Counted from the first letter of the stretch, positions 10,498 through 20,626 are shown. The stretch: DNA of 64,000 nucleotides from Microvelia longipes (GCA_018340805.1 JACMZG010001913.1:21102775-21166774); one strand, 5' to 3'. Notes: generated by a model not told the origin, from the sequence alone. A program made the numbers and translations.

Positions 10498-11769
10498 ATT
10501 ATTAGCTCTAAATTGTTAAAAATCTTGTTCTAACATAATAAACAAGAAATAGGGACCCGTAGAGGTTGATTTTGAGTTTAAATTATTGCACCCAAGGCCA
10601 ACCTAGGGTCTTGAATAAAGGGGATAACGCACTAAGTCGATTTGCTATACAAAAAAGTGACTCCATCGTAAACTAAAAAATGAGAGAATTCAACACTAAA
10701 AACACTTCAAAAACCAACTGCGCATGCTTACAATTCTTATAACAGCGCAGGTCTTAAAATTTAGAGGCAAACTTACGTTACAATGGTTTCCATTGTTTAT
10801 TGCTTGAGAAGGTTATAACAAAACACGCTTAAATTATCACTCACAGAAGAGACAAACTATATTCCAAAATTTAAAATTATATAAGCACAAATGACTTAAC
10901 AAGCACCACAAATGTAACAATCACGAAAGCACAGGAAATAGTTGAGAGGCACACTTGACAACCTTGTTTCATAACCTGCGTTTGTCGCCTTATTTTCATT
11001 ATAACCATAGGGAAGGTAATTTTGCTCTTATTCTCTATCGCTTACGACTTACATGGGGTCAGAAATGTTCCTTAATCAAGATCCTTGAGACCAACGATCA
11101 CGTGAGAACAAATGATGCAAATGATAGCATGGTTTCCTTTGATCATTTAGGAAAATGTTATTCTCCTATACAGAGCATTACGCGCCGTATATATTAAACA
11201 AAGGAAACAGGTTTGAACATTAATATCGAGTAATAAAACTCCTTTTTTTTGTTGTCAATACTTGATAAGTGTGCGTGGATTTTTTAACAATAAAATCTGT
11301 ATTAAGAAAATTATTATTGTAATTTTAGCTATTTTTTTTTGCAAATTCCGCGGTATTGAAGCGAAAGATAAAATATTTGTTTAAAAAATGTATTTAAGAG
11401 GAAATATTTTCTTATTTTCTCCAACGTCAAAACTAAATCCTGTATTTTCATCGGTGTTATTAGATTTCATATTATATTATTCCATTTCGCTAAATCTAGT
11501 TTTAAGATCTTATTTTGTCTTATATTATTAAACATTATGTCAAAAATAAATTTTTTATAATAGCTGTTTAAAATCATATTACTTTGCGTTATCTTTTAAC
11601 AAAGGATTATAGAGAAAATATGGGTTTTCCTTAAATCTGGCCAAGGTATAATAGTGAAAACTCTGTAATGAGGTGATTTTTTGCAGTCCATGAGCGAATT
11701 TTTTCAAAGGAAAATAAATAAATCTAAATTTTCCAAAGCTATCAAATATGGGAGTAACCTTTCTTATCA
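10498..11769. other. Unassigned AT-rich sequence
   Basis: No supported gene. The 80-codon frame starting at 10955 and the minus-strand frame ending at 11579 have no recognisable motifs and A/T-driven composition. Confidence 0.5.
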
Positions 11770-11937
11770 CATTTGGAATTCAGCTCTGATGAGTTCAAGC
11801 ATATTATGGCTTCGCCAACTACGTCTGTAATATGAATAATTATCGTGTGGGCTGCATCGCAGCAAAGAGCTACATTTATATCGCCTTGAAGGCCCGCTTC
11901 GATAAAAGGAATTTCATCAATTAAATCATTTTCCGAT
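11770..11937 (-). other. Coding-like GC-richer island, unidentified
   Basis: On the minus strand one frame without ATG stays open for about 70 codons. It includes a plausible peptide stretch (EAGLQGDINVALCCDAA) and ends SHI-stop. It abuts the truncated edge of a 5S-bearing repeat. I do not recognise the protein. It could be a captured exon fragment, an old transposon relic or chance. Confidence 0.25.
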
Positions 11938-12412
11938 TTTTTGCAATTTTTTTTAAAACGTACGCAAATAATTTAATACAAATTGAACTAATGCTGATAA
12001 TGAGATAAAACTATGAACATGTGTTTTTTTATATACATAGTTACGTGCTAAATCTCAATCTGTTCCCATAATTTTTTCGCGTTGTATCATTTTTCGAAAT
12101 TTTCACTGAGTTATTATTGTAGGCTAATGATGTTATCAAAATATAATTTTCCGAATTGCACAACTACAGCGGTAGACTAATTTCTAATTTGTGTGCAAAT
12201 TTTCAACTCTCTAGCATAAATACACTGGGAGCTACGATGATAACAGACACAAACACACACATACATACATACAAACAACTTTGAGAAAACCACTCAGGAG
12301 GTCTTAATAACACCTGAAACGGATAATACTGTTGACATCCTGGTTTCGGATTTGTTTACAAACACAATACTTTTCCTCATTTATACCCAGGGTATAAATG
12401 AGGAAAAGTAAC
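11938..12412 (-). mobile_element. 5S-bearing repeat, 5' part
   Basis: Read on the minus strand it starts with the best terminal palindrome in the window (ACTTTTCCTCATTTATACCC with its exact complement, 12370-12410). It passes through the family landmarks to CGTACGTTTT and is cut off before the 5S-like block. Confidence 0.8.
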
Positions 12413-12640
12413 AAGTTTAACCGCCTGCGACGCAAAGCTGCCGAGGTGATAAGCGGCAAGGCCTCAGAGGTCCCTGTATTCTTATTTTTGTTTATTTAGA
12501 CTCTTTTAAACACTATATAAGTCTGTTAGTTGAAGTCACTATTTAAGTTATACTTGTGTGCTAAAAGTAGGTCATATGACTGCACCCAAAATATCACAGG
12601 ATCGTTTTTAATCCTTCTTTTTCTGTATAGTAAATACACA
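12413..12640. other. Short GC-richer patch then AT-rich sequence
   Basis: 12421-12475 (GCCTGCGACGCAAAGCTGCC...) is GC-rich and may be a SINE scrap, but no A/B-box pair can be defined. The rest is featureless. Confidence 0.35.
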
Positions 12641-12713
12641 GGGGGCGTAGCTCAGATGGTAGAGCGCTCGCTTAGCATGCGAGAGGTACCGGGATCGATG
12701 CCCGGCGCCTCCA
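12641..12713 (+). tRNA. tRNA-Ala (AGC)
   Basis: A 73-nt sequence with discriminator A folds as a standard cloverleaf. The acceptor is GGGGGCG/CGCCTCC, the D arm is GCTC...GAGC, the anticodon arm CTCGCTTAGCATGCGAG carries AGC, and the T arm is CCGGG/CCCGG. A-box TAGCTCAGATGG and B-box GGATCGATGCC are present, and a T run at 12720-12732 can terminate Pol III. It would charge alanine and read GCU/GCC. There is no intron and CCA is not encoded. It is identical to the copies at 36468 and 61658 (minus). Confidence 0.95.
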
Positions 12714-13029
12714 AGTAATATTTTTTTTTTTAAATTGAAAAATTATAGATAATGTATGTACTTAATTACCGTTGGTATATAGTATTGTATTTGCAAATAA
12801 ATCCGTTACCGGGATGTCACAGAAATGGTTATATCATACCTACGGGTCTTTTTTGCCAAACTCAAAATTATTAACCGTTCATAGCCCCCTCCTGTCCTAC
12901 TTATGTTACACTTGTCAAGCCCTCTGCTACGGGGCAAATTAGAAGGTCCAATGTTCTGTGACACTCCAGTTCTTCCCCCCTGAAGCACTCATGTTCCAAA
13001 TATATGGCCCAATTCTTCTTATATTCTTC
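12714..13029. other. Unassigned sequence
   Basis: A moderately GC-richer stretch (12800-12980) with a 60-codon minus-strand frame that shows no recognisable domain. Confidence 0.4.
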
Positions 13030-13509
13030 TTATATGACCTAATATGTTAGTCTTATACTTGGCTGCATGCGTACCAAATCTCAGTTCGATTGCATAATGT
13101 TTGCGTGTTTTATGATGTTTCGAAATATTTGCTGAGTCATTATTCAAATAGATGTTGAGTCATTAATGACTCAATTCAAATTGAGTCATTATTGCGGGTT
13201 AATGGCGTCATTAAAATATTGACCGAATTGCACAACTGAAGCGGTAAATTGATGTTTCTACAAAGTTTCAACTTTCTAGCATAAATATTCTGGGAGCTAT
13301 GATGATAACCGACACACACACGCATATAGACAGGCTACTTTGTGAAAACCACTTAAGAGGCCTTAAATAAACCTAAAACGGATAACTCCGTTTGCATTCC
13401 GGTTTCGGATTTTTTGCAAACACAATACTTTTCAAGAACTAATGTGAGCTTTAATGGAGTTCATCTTAATAAAAGATAAAGAAGTCTCTCCACAAAAATA
13501 TATTATCTA

Positions 13510-13553
13510 TAGTAAAGCGCTTTCAACCTAACAAGAGGTCATCATCAGTGCTA
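13510..13553 (-). ncRNA. Hammerhead ribozyme motif, left arm
   Basis: On the minus strand the CTGATGA core, GACC/GGTT stem II, GAAA and AGCGCT palindrome are intact. Stem I has one mismatch (TTACTA in place of TTGCTA). Confidence 0.7.
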
Positions 13554-13696
13554 GCCGTTGAATAAAGAAGAGGGTGATAGATGAGTCTTATAGATCAGAT
13601 ATCAAAGATAGACTCAGATATACAAAGATAGACTGAGTCTATCTTTGATATTTGATCTATAAGACTCATCTATCACCCTCTTCTTTATTCAACGGC

Positions 13697-13740
13697 TAGC
13701 ACTGATGATGACCTCTTGTTAGGTTGAAAGCGCTTTGCTA
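13697..13740 (+). ncRNA. Hammerhead ribozyme motif, right arm
   Basis: CTGATGA is at 13702-13708, stem II GACC/GGTT, GAAA at 13726-13729, palindrome AGCGCT, T at the cleavage position, and stem I TAGCA/TGCTA fully paired. It is the same as the 5461 copy. Confidence 0.75.
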
Positions 13741-13822
13741 TAGATAATATATTTTTGTGGAGAGACTTCTTTATCTTTTATTAACAATACTTTTCCTTAT
13801 TTTAAACAAAATAAGGAATAGT

Positions 13823-14765
13823 AAAAAATTGATTTTTAGTTAATAATTTTAGCTTTCTAAGGTTAATTAATAAACTTTTAGGCTGCCTTTTAAAAATATT
13901 ATGAAAAAAATTATCATGGAAGTGAGAAAACCAAACAAAAAAACCTTTGTTAATCCGTAGGGACGAGGCGGTGTTCTGTTCATGTATAATATTATACGTT
14001 TCCTTATACTTGTAATGATATAAGTTTTGTAAAAAAGTAATATTAAATGAAAAATTCATCTCAGTATAAATTCTTCTTTTTTTCCTCCTCTAAATAAAAA
14101 ATCCAAGTATATTTTCTTCTTTGTCTGTACCTGGGAGCTCTTTGTTTTAATATATTACATTTCTCTGTAAAGCCCCTTTTTCATGAGCTAGTGTTATTTT
14201 TCTTACTTTCGGGTTTTTTTGTTTTTGTTGCTTTGGTAGAAAATTTTTCTTTTTTTTTCCTTTGGCTCTGTTTTGACGCTAATATATCTGTTATTTTACT
14301 TTTTGCCTATACTTGTCTTTTTTTTAGTTTTCTCCTGTGTAACACAAACTTGATCCTTGTGGTTCTCAGATTCTTTTTTTTAGATCATCTTTCTTTTTCT
14401 TTGGGACTTTCCGAAGAAATATGTCCGGAAAATGGGGTCGTTTTTCCTTTAAAGGGTTGTATTGAGGGAAAAGTTTTTTCTGGTTATTAGAAAATAGGAG
14501 GCTATTTCCTAAACGGATTATATCCTAAGGAAGGTTATAGTATGTTTACTGTCAATACTTTTTTAATCAAACTGTATTAATGTTGCTCCTTATGGGACTA
14601 AAGCTTGGGGAAGTTATATCAAACCAAAAGTAGGAAAAACCAATTTCAACTAATGTAAAGAGTAGCCGTATACAATAAGCTATTTTCCTACTGTAGGCTA
14701 TTGAAATATATGTCATGTAATGATATAATTATTTTAAAGTTACGCAAAATAAATAAGTAAAAATT
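13823..14765. other. Unassigned AT- and T-rich sequence
   Basis: About 14190-14500 is a T-rich stretch whose Phe/Leu-rich 99-codon frame is a composition artefact. No repeat family recognised. Confidence 0.5.
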
Positions 14766-15020
14766 AACAGGAAACTTTGCAGTGGAGTAAACACAGCTAA
14801 CAAATAACAACACCAAAATCTCTCCACAAAACCTTTATTAAAACCAGAGCTGGCTTTCGACCTCACGATCATCATCAGAGGTCTGCTATATGACTCTGCC
14901 TAAAAAGTCAGACTAGGATTCTCCTTCTTCAACTCTCCGGCACTGATGATGATCGTGAGGTCGAAAGCCGGCTCTGGTTTTAATAAAGGTTTTGTGGAGA
15001 GATTTTGGTTTTGTTATTTG
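14766..15020 (-). mobile_element. Hammerhead fold-back element, 12-bp duplication
   Basis: Exact TAAGTAAAAATT occurs at 14754-14765 and 15021-15032. The arms start CAAATAACAACACCAAAATC and carry TCTCTCCACAAAACC and hammerheads on both strands. The tail AACAGGAAACTTTGCAGTGG lies on the left. No ORF. Confidence 0.88.
14939..14977 (+). ncRNA. Hammerhead ribozyme motif
   Basis: CTGATGA is at 14943-14949, stem II GATC/GGTC, GAAA at 14963-14966, palindrome AGCCGGCT, and C14974 in the cleavage position. The inverted partner on the minus strand (14844-14881) has the same core with AGCCAGCT, a one-base break in the palindrome. Confidence 0.7.
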
Positions 15021-15120
15021 TAAGTAAAAATTGTTAACTTCATGTAACTTAGATGTTGGTAAAACTTACATTCTAAATTCTTGTTCCAATTTTTTTTTCT
15101 TTGTAAACTTTGTACTTTGG

Positions 15121-15250
15121 AAAGGAACGAAGAAAAGAGTCTCTCCACAAAACTATTAATTTGTTGAATAAATTAATAGTTTTGTGGAGAGACTCTTTTC
15201 TTCGTTCCTTTCATTATGAACAACTCCACTGGTGCTCATTCAAAATCATA
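15121..15250 (+). mobile_element. Short fold-back of the hammerhead family without the ribozyme
   Basis: Exact TTTGTACTTTGG at 15109-15120 and 15251-15262. The arms (AAAGGAACGAAGAAAAGAGT and onward through CTCTCCACAAAACTATTAAT) pair almost completely, with a tiny loop. The tail with CAACTCCACTGGTGCTC is on the right. The interior, including the hammerhead, is deleted. It lies just before the start of a 5S-bearing repeat. Confidence 0.85.
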
Positions 15251-15270
15251 TTTGTACTTTGGGTTTTGCC

Positions 15271-15575
15271 TGTTTTTACTTTTCCTCATCTATTCCGTAT
15301 ATAGGAAAAATATTGTGTTTGCGAAAAATCCAAAACCGGGATGTCGCCTTAATTATCCGTTTTGGCATTTTTACGGCCTCCTAAGTCGTTTTTGCAAAGT
15401 TTTTTGTCTGTATTTGTTTGTTTGTGTGTTTCTGTCTTTTACCATCGTAGCGCCCAGTGTATTTATGCTAGAGAGTTAGAACTTAGTACAAAAATTAGTA
15501 AAAAGAGTCTGTAGGTGTCGTTGTGCTATCCATAAAATAATTTTTCATGACGTCACTAACCCGCAATAATAATCA
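15271..15575 (+). mobile_element. 5S-bearing repeat, 5' part
   Basis: It starts TTTTTACTTTTCCTCATC and continues CGAAAAATCCAAAACCGGG, ATGCTAGAGAGTT and ATGACGTCACTAACCCGC, then stops before the 5S-like block. Confidence 0.8.
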
Positions 15576-15589
15576 TAAAGCATGTAAAA

Positions 15590-16100
15590 ATGTTATGATC
15601 GTTTTGACAGTTGGCACACCATTCAACAGGATGTTCAGCCAGCTGTTGAGTATTGGCGTCTATCATATTCTTGACCTTTCAGTTCCTCTTTTATTAACTA
15701 ATTTATATATTAAGCTCTTAGGGTAACCATTGACTTCAGCTGTATGCTTAATGATTTTATACGCCTCTTTATAAGCGACTTAGTCGAGGGGAAATGATTC
15801 AAGCGTATGTATTAGAGAGTGAAACGGCAAAAGTTTATGCTGCCACGAATGATTAGAGTCTGCTGGTATGACTACGTCAGTTAAAGGTTTTCGAAAAACT
15901 TTGAAAGACATAACCCTATTAACTCGTTTTATATTAACATCGAGGTAGTTGATAGACTTGGACGTTTCCGTTCCCTTGGTAAACATCTTTTTTAAACGTT
16001 TCTAAATCGTGTTGAGTTTCCAACCTATACGTAAAAAATGTCGTCTACATACCGTCTTCAAAAATGTATAAGTTTCTGTGATCGAGAAGCACTATTGAAG
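15590..16100 (-). pseudogene. Penelope-like element reverse transcriptase relic
   Basis: The minus strand keeps three blocks of a Penelope-type RT. RYVDDIFYV, encoded at 16028-16054, is the catalytic YVDD motif. About 15 codons on, in another frame, 15780-15986 encodes INYLDVNIKR, FKVFRKPLTDVVIPADSNH and SLIHTLESFPLD, matching the conserved region after the catalytic motif. After an in-frame TAA the peptide continues with YKIIKHTAEVNGYP to about 15680. Frameshift, internal stops and the missing N-terminal half and GIY-YIG nuclease domain make it inactive. Intact relatives copy RNA at a primed chromosomal site. Confidence 0.8.
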
Positions 16101-16729
16101 CATACACTCTGAAATTGTGGTCCCAATTTATTCTCATCCGCAGTAATTTACTAAAACAAATATGCTAATTTGCTTATGGCTTAGTATAATAACTTTAATT
16201 TTTTTTAATTGTAATATTTTTGTCGTTGATGAATGAAAAAAATTAAAAAGTAAATCGACTCTAAACCCGCATTGCTCTGTAAACGTAACCTTACATCTGT
16301 TTTACTTTCTGTAGTTAACGTATTTATCATAATCTGGGAATATCACGCTCACGCAACAAAACTTCAATGTTAAAGTATTTTTAAACGAGTTATAAAAACA
16401 ATTTAAAGTTGAAATAAAAATAAATTATTATGTAATAAAATCAAAACATTTATGTAAATTGCTGTTATTTTTTATTTTTATTTTTTTATGATTGTTATGA
16501 ACGTGTATACTGAGCATAAATAGGTATTTATATAGATGGTTTGATTTAAATTAGTTTTTCTTTAAATTATGACATCATATTGTTTTATTTTATTTCCATT
16601 GGTATATACTCTTTCATATAATTTATTTTAAGTGTTTTTATGCAAGTAATTGTTGAAATGTTTACTTATCTTCTATAACATGGGCTGGAAACATTTTTTA
16701 GAAAAAAATGTATACTAGTCATCCACGCA
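16101..16729. other. Unassigned AT-rich sequence
   Basis: This may include more of the decayed Penelope element upstream of the YVDD block, but no further motif could be read. Confidence 0.4.
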
Positions 16730-16779
16730 CACAAAAAAATCTATCTCAAAGTCTAAACTTTGAGATTGATTTTTTTGTG
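16730..16779. repeat. Hairpin
   Basis: CACAAAAAAATC plus TATCTCAAAGT pairs with ACTTTGAGATTGATTTTTTTGTG around a short loop. It is imperfect only at one position. Confidence 0.6.
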
Positions 16780-16829
16780 GTAAGTTTCAACTCTCTAGCT
16801 TGAACAAACTTTAAGTCTCGGTGACAGCA

Positions 16830-16965
16830 TACAAATACCCACTAATCACACACACACATCGAGAAAAACAAATGTGTAAAAACAATTGAGATGTTTTTAA
16901 ATACAAAATACCCACTAATCACACACACATCGAGAAAAACAATTGAGATGGTTTTAAATACATAT
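16830..16965. repeat. Two tandem copies of a roughly 70-bp unit
   Basis: AATACCCACTAATCACACAC followed by ACATCGAGAAAAACAA and AATTGAGATG occurs twice (about 16835 and 16908) with minor differences. The preceding sequence (GTTTCAACTCTCTAGC) recalls a decayed minus-strand 5S-bearing repeat. Confidence 0.7.
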
Positions 16966-17195
16966 ATAAAACTGATGATTCGGGGGGAAATCTCGGATTT
17001 GGATTTTGATTGAAATATTTTTCTTATATACCTTCGGAAACGGAAAATGGATAAACAAAAGGAACAGAACATGGTGTCGTACTTTTTAATGAGGAAGATA
17101 TCTTCGGTAAAAAGTATTTGTGGCAAGTTAATTTTGTTAGTTGTATATCAAATAAAGTGTTTTATATCAACACACAAACAAATATTTCATTTAAG

Positions 17196-17197
17196 AT

Positions 17198-17268
<71 letters not shown>
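17196..17268. repeat. (TA)n microsatellite
   Basis: About 70 bp of TA with rare AAT interruptions. Confidence 0.95.
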
Positions 17269-17273
<5 letters not shown>

Positions 17274-19564
17274 TTATTAAGGGTGGAACCCTTTCTAACA
17301 TATTAAACTAAAATTTATTAGCTCTTTTTTCTTTTGGAAATTTCCTAAAAGAAATAAAAAATCGATTATTTTAATTAGTAGTAGTTTCATTTTAATTTTC
17401 CAAATATTTCTCTAGTTAATTATTAAACAAGTCGGATACTGCAGAGAAATGTCTTGCATCTCAAGGGAAAAATTATAAACTTAGAGACCTAAAAAAGTTT
17501 TTGTTGAAATTTTATAAGATTTAAATTTATAGAGTTATAAGAATAAAACTGGGGAAACTTCTACTAAAATATAGTCATGCAAAGTAATTAAAACTTTATT
17601 TTATTAGATAATATTTTTATTTTTGTTGAAAAAGTTTTGTAGCGGTCGAAATCATAGAGTGTTCTAGACGCTTTTTCGGATTTGAATGAGACTTTGTTCA
17701 AAATCAAAATTATAATATCCCGACCCCTAGTGTTTGTGACGACATTGACCCACAATAATGATGATGCCAAAAAAATTCACCTCTCCTCAAAAAGCACTAT
17801 AATTGCGTTAAAATTATGATACATATATGCTACTAAGTATGTCAAACCTAAAAATGAAATTGTAATTACAAGCATCGGTTAAGATTTTATTGTTTGACTG
17901 GAAAAACTTTATGTAAGCATGGTTTATAATTAATACATGTGAAAATTAGGTAATATGAGGAGAATTTTCAAAACAACAAATTCTACGGGAAAAGAAGAGC
18001 TAACAAAAATGGAGAGGCGGGGTAGCGGAAGTGCACTCCAGCGGTAAGACCCGCAGGGCGGCCAAAATACCGATGGCCTCTTATTTTATTTTTTCTTAAT
18101 AAATACTTAATTAAAAATTTAGACTCTTAAAATTTATTTTAATTTTAATTTTGATGTGTAGAGAGTGTTCAGTTTATCGCAACAGTTTAACAACCCTTTT
18201 ATCGCGAACGGCTGGATCGTTTAATAAATTCTACATAAAAAAAGAAGCTGCCTACGGCCTCTTATCTGCTTCGCTTCGTCGGCGCACCGAATTGCGCTTC
18301 TCTATGGCCCCTTCGCGGCTACATAGTTGTTGTTCTGTATCGGTTTGTGTTTGTTGTTATAAAGGAAAAACATTGTCTGCCTATCCAGAGTGGAGTCTTT
18401 TATATGAATGTGCTTGCTCAAAATATTAGAAAATCGCACGAATTCCACAATTTCCAAAAAGCGGAAATTATTAAAAATATTGAGATTGCGGAATCGTATA
18501 AAGGGCTCCATTTTAGATAGGAAGACTACGTTTTTTCTTTATAATTTAAGATACAATTTTCGAAAAATTTGGTTTGAGGTTGTAAAAAGTTAGTCATATT
18601 TTTTCAGGTCCAGCTCCTGGTCTATCAGTAGTAGTTTTGTAAGCGCTGCTACAAATCAGCTTATTTCCGAATGTATTAGTTGGAAAACATTATTTTACAT
18701 AAAGTTATGTATTTGAAACGATAAAAGCGTTACCAATGCTGATAACAAATAGATGTATACCTTGTTACAATAACTATATAACTTTTCGAGGTTTAATGAA
18801 TTTTTTTAAAATCTGGTCGTAAATTTCCCTATAAACAATTAGGTTTGGGAAAATAATTACGTCGATTTTTGCACCAAGTTTCATGGAAATACAAAAAAGC
18901 GTTCAAAAGTTATCGTGTTTTATAGAAACGTCTAGAAATATAATCACGAACAAACATGCATACATGTAAATATATATATATTTGAATGTATGCAGAATTT
19001 CTTCCTTTTGAAATTCTCTAAAAAATCTGTTAGCCTTTTCTAGACAGGATATAAAAATAGTTCCCTTTTCTATTTGTTAACCTTTATTTTCTTTAATCTA
19101 TTTACTTCAATATGATACAAGGAGAGTGGAAATGATATGTAGGTTGATTTAACATGAGAGAGGCATCATGTTATTTGACATACTGAAAATACAGTCGTTA
19201 TTCTGCCCTTTTTGCAACATTTATGTATACAATTACTTCATTTTTTTTTATTATAGAATCTTTCATGACAATCTTATAATTTTCTGTATTTAATATATCA
19301 GAATAGGGATATGTGTTTGATATTTATACATGTTTGCAAATACTATATATTATGGTTACATATATATTTGAGAGAGTCAGAACTGACGGCCATAGCGAGA
19401 ACATACCGCCTTCATTTTCAAACCTGCTCATGACAGCCTCGTTTATAGCTCCTTCTGGAATTATTCTATCTCTTGTTTTTTTTTTTTTTTTTGACTTCAT
19501 ATAATTTAAAATACCTTCTACTTTTTAATAAAACTTTTTAATGTCTCTCTAATTTGCTTTAATG

Positions 19565-19566
<2 letters not shown>
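17269..19566. other. Unassigned sequence with GC-richer patches
   Basis: The region 18001-18075 (GAGAGGCGGGGTAGCGGAAG...) is strikingly GC-rich and has an A-box-like TAGCGGAAGTGC without a clear B box. 18240-18320 is also GC-richer. Open frames near 18151-18593 show no domain. The rest is AT-rich and featureless. Confidence 0.4.
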
Positions 19567-19611
<45 letters not shown>

Positions 19612-19652
19612 TATAATATAATATATATTGTGGTGTGTGTGTGTGTGTGTGT
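19567..19652. repeat. (TA)n and (GT)n microsatellites
   Basis: About 40 bp of TA, an AT-rich bridge, then about 20 bp of GT. Confidence 0.95.
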
Positions 19653-20344
19653 CTAAAAGTACATTATATCTATTAAATAAATATATTACATATACATTGC
19701 ACGTATATATCTTGAATTTTATATAATTTAAAAAAAAGTTTTAAATACAATCTGTCATGCATTGTATGATCTTTTCTCGTAGTTTTTTTTATTTTAATGT
19801 GGTTTATTAAAATTGATGGACTGTATTTCATGTTGAAATTTATTGTTATAAGTTTTGTATTGTAATGTAAAATACTCATTTTATTTCTCTGAAATCATAA
19901 AATAAAAGTCGAATTTCAACTCCATTAAAAACTACTTAGAAATTAATAGACGAATAAATTTATTTTAACTCAAGTTCTATTATTTTTAATTACACTCTAA
20001 TTGTTTAATTAGCACACATTATTTGCATAAGCGTTCAATGTTCAGTTATGAATTAAATTTCAGTAAACATCTATAAAACACCGTCAGCTGTATGAGAGCT
20101 GTCTGTAAAACACAAACAGACAGCTACGTTTTAATATTTTAAATATTAAGATATGCAGTTGCTACATTTATAGTTGTGGTCTTGTTAGACTTCAAACTAG
20201 CGTCAGAATGCATTTTTAAGAATTAATTTTTACTTTTTTAGATTTGTTTTACTATAATTTTTACTTTTTTAGATTTGTTTTACTATAATTTTTACTGATA
20301 ATTTTTACTTAAGTTAGATTAGACAGTTTTCTCTTTTATGCACC
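19653..20344. other. AT-rich sequence with a short duplication
   Basis: AATTTTTACTTTTTTAGATT plus TGTTTTACTAT is repeated back to back at about 20224-20290 (31-bp unit, two copies). A small hairpin, AGCTGTCTGT/ACAGACAGCT, lies near 20098-20126. No gene seen. Confidence 0.5.
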
Positions 20345-20356
20345 TTATTTTCTAAG

Positions 20357-20626
20357 TAATTAAATGAAAAGTCTCTCCACAAAATAAAAAACTTTATTGG
20401 CAAAGCGCTTTCGACCTAACTAGAGGCCATCATCAATAGCTAGAGTCTGAATCTAATATCTAAAGCTAAATCATAGACTCACTCGTCTTCCTTTTTTTTT
20501 TCAACGGTTTTGCACTGATGATGGCCTCTAGCTAGGTTGAAAGCGCTTTGCCAATAAAGTTTTTATTTAGAGAGACTTTTCATTTAATTATTTAATGATG
20601 AACTCCATTCACGCATTCTCAAGACG
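20357..20626 (+). mobile_element. Hammerhead fold-back element, 12-bp duplication
   Basis: Exact TTATTTTCTAAG at 20345-20356 and 20627-20638. The arms TAATTAAATGAAAAGTCTCT and AGAGACTTTTCATTTAATTA are perfect complements. Inside are ACTTTATTGGCAAAGCGCTT and its complement carrying the ribozymes. The tail ATGATGAACTCCATTCACGC is on the right. Confidence 0.9.
20512..20551 (+). ncRNA. Hammerhead ribozyme motif
   Basis: CTGATGA is at 20515-20521, stem II GGCC/GGTT, GAAA at 20539-20542, palindrome AGCGCT, T20548 at the cleavage position, and a 3-bp stem I (GCA/TGC). The inverted left copy (about 20400-20437, minus) reads TTGATGA, losing core C3, and is predicted to be inactive. Confidence 0.7.

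Larger units (their letters stand above)
13434..13783 (-). mobile_element. Hammerhead fold-back element, 12-bp duplication
   Basis: It is flanked by exact ACAATACTTTTC at 13422-13433 and 13784-13795. The arms are inverted copies of the module seen alone at 5409-5582: hammerhead, ATATATTTTTGTGGAGAGAC, TTCTTTATC. The centre holds a second inverted pair around GACTCAGATATACAAAGATAGAC. The tail rich in TTAATGGAGTTCATC lies on the left, so the sense strand is taken as minus. There is no ORF; mobilisation by a Penelope-like RT is inferred. Confidence 0.88.
13030..13822 (-). mobile_element. 5S-bearing repeat, 5' part, split by a fold-back
   Basis: Minus-strand family sequence runs from the terminal palindrome (13784-13822, diverged) to the TTAGTCTTATACTTGGC region near 13040. 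A 350-bp hammerhead fold-back sits inside the conserved CACAATACTTTTC motif. The 5S-like block is not included. Confidence 0.8.

Noticed and set aside
12530..12718. 62-codon frame ending in GGVAQMVERSLSMREVPGSMPGASK
   Set aside because: The C-terminal part is simply the tRNA-Ala gene read as protein.
14191..14490. Hydrophobic 99-codon membrane-protein-like frame
   Set aside because: It is explained by T-rich sequence (TTT/CTT codons). No conserved motif, and no sign of splicing or homology.
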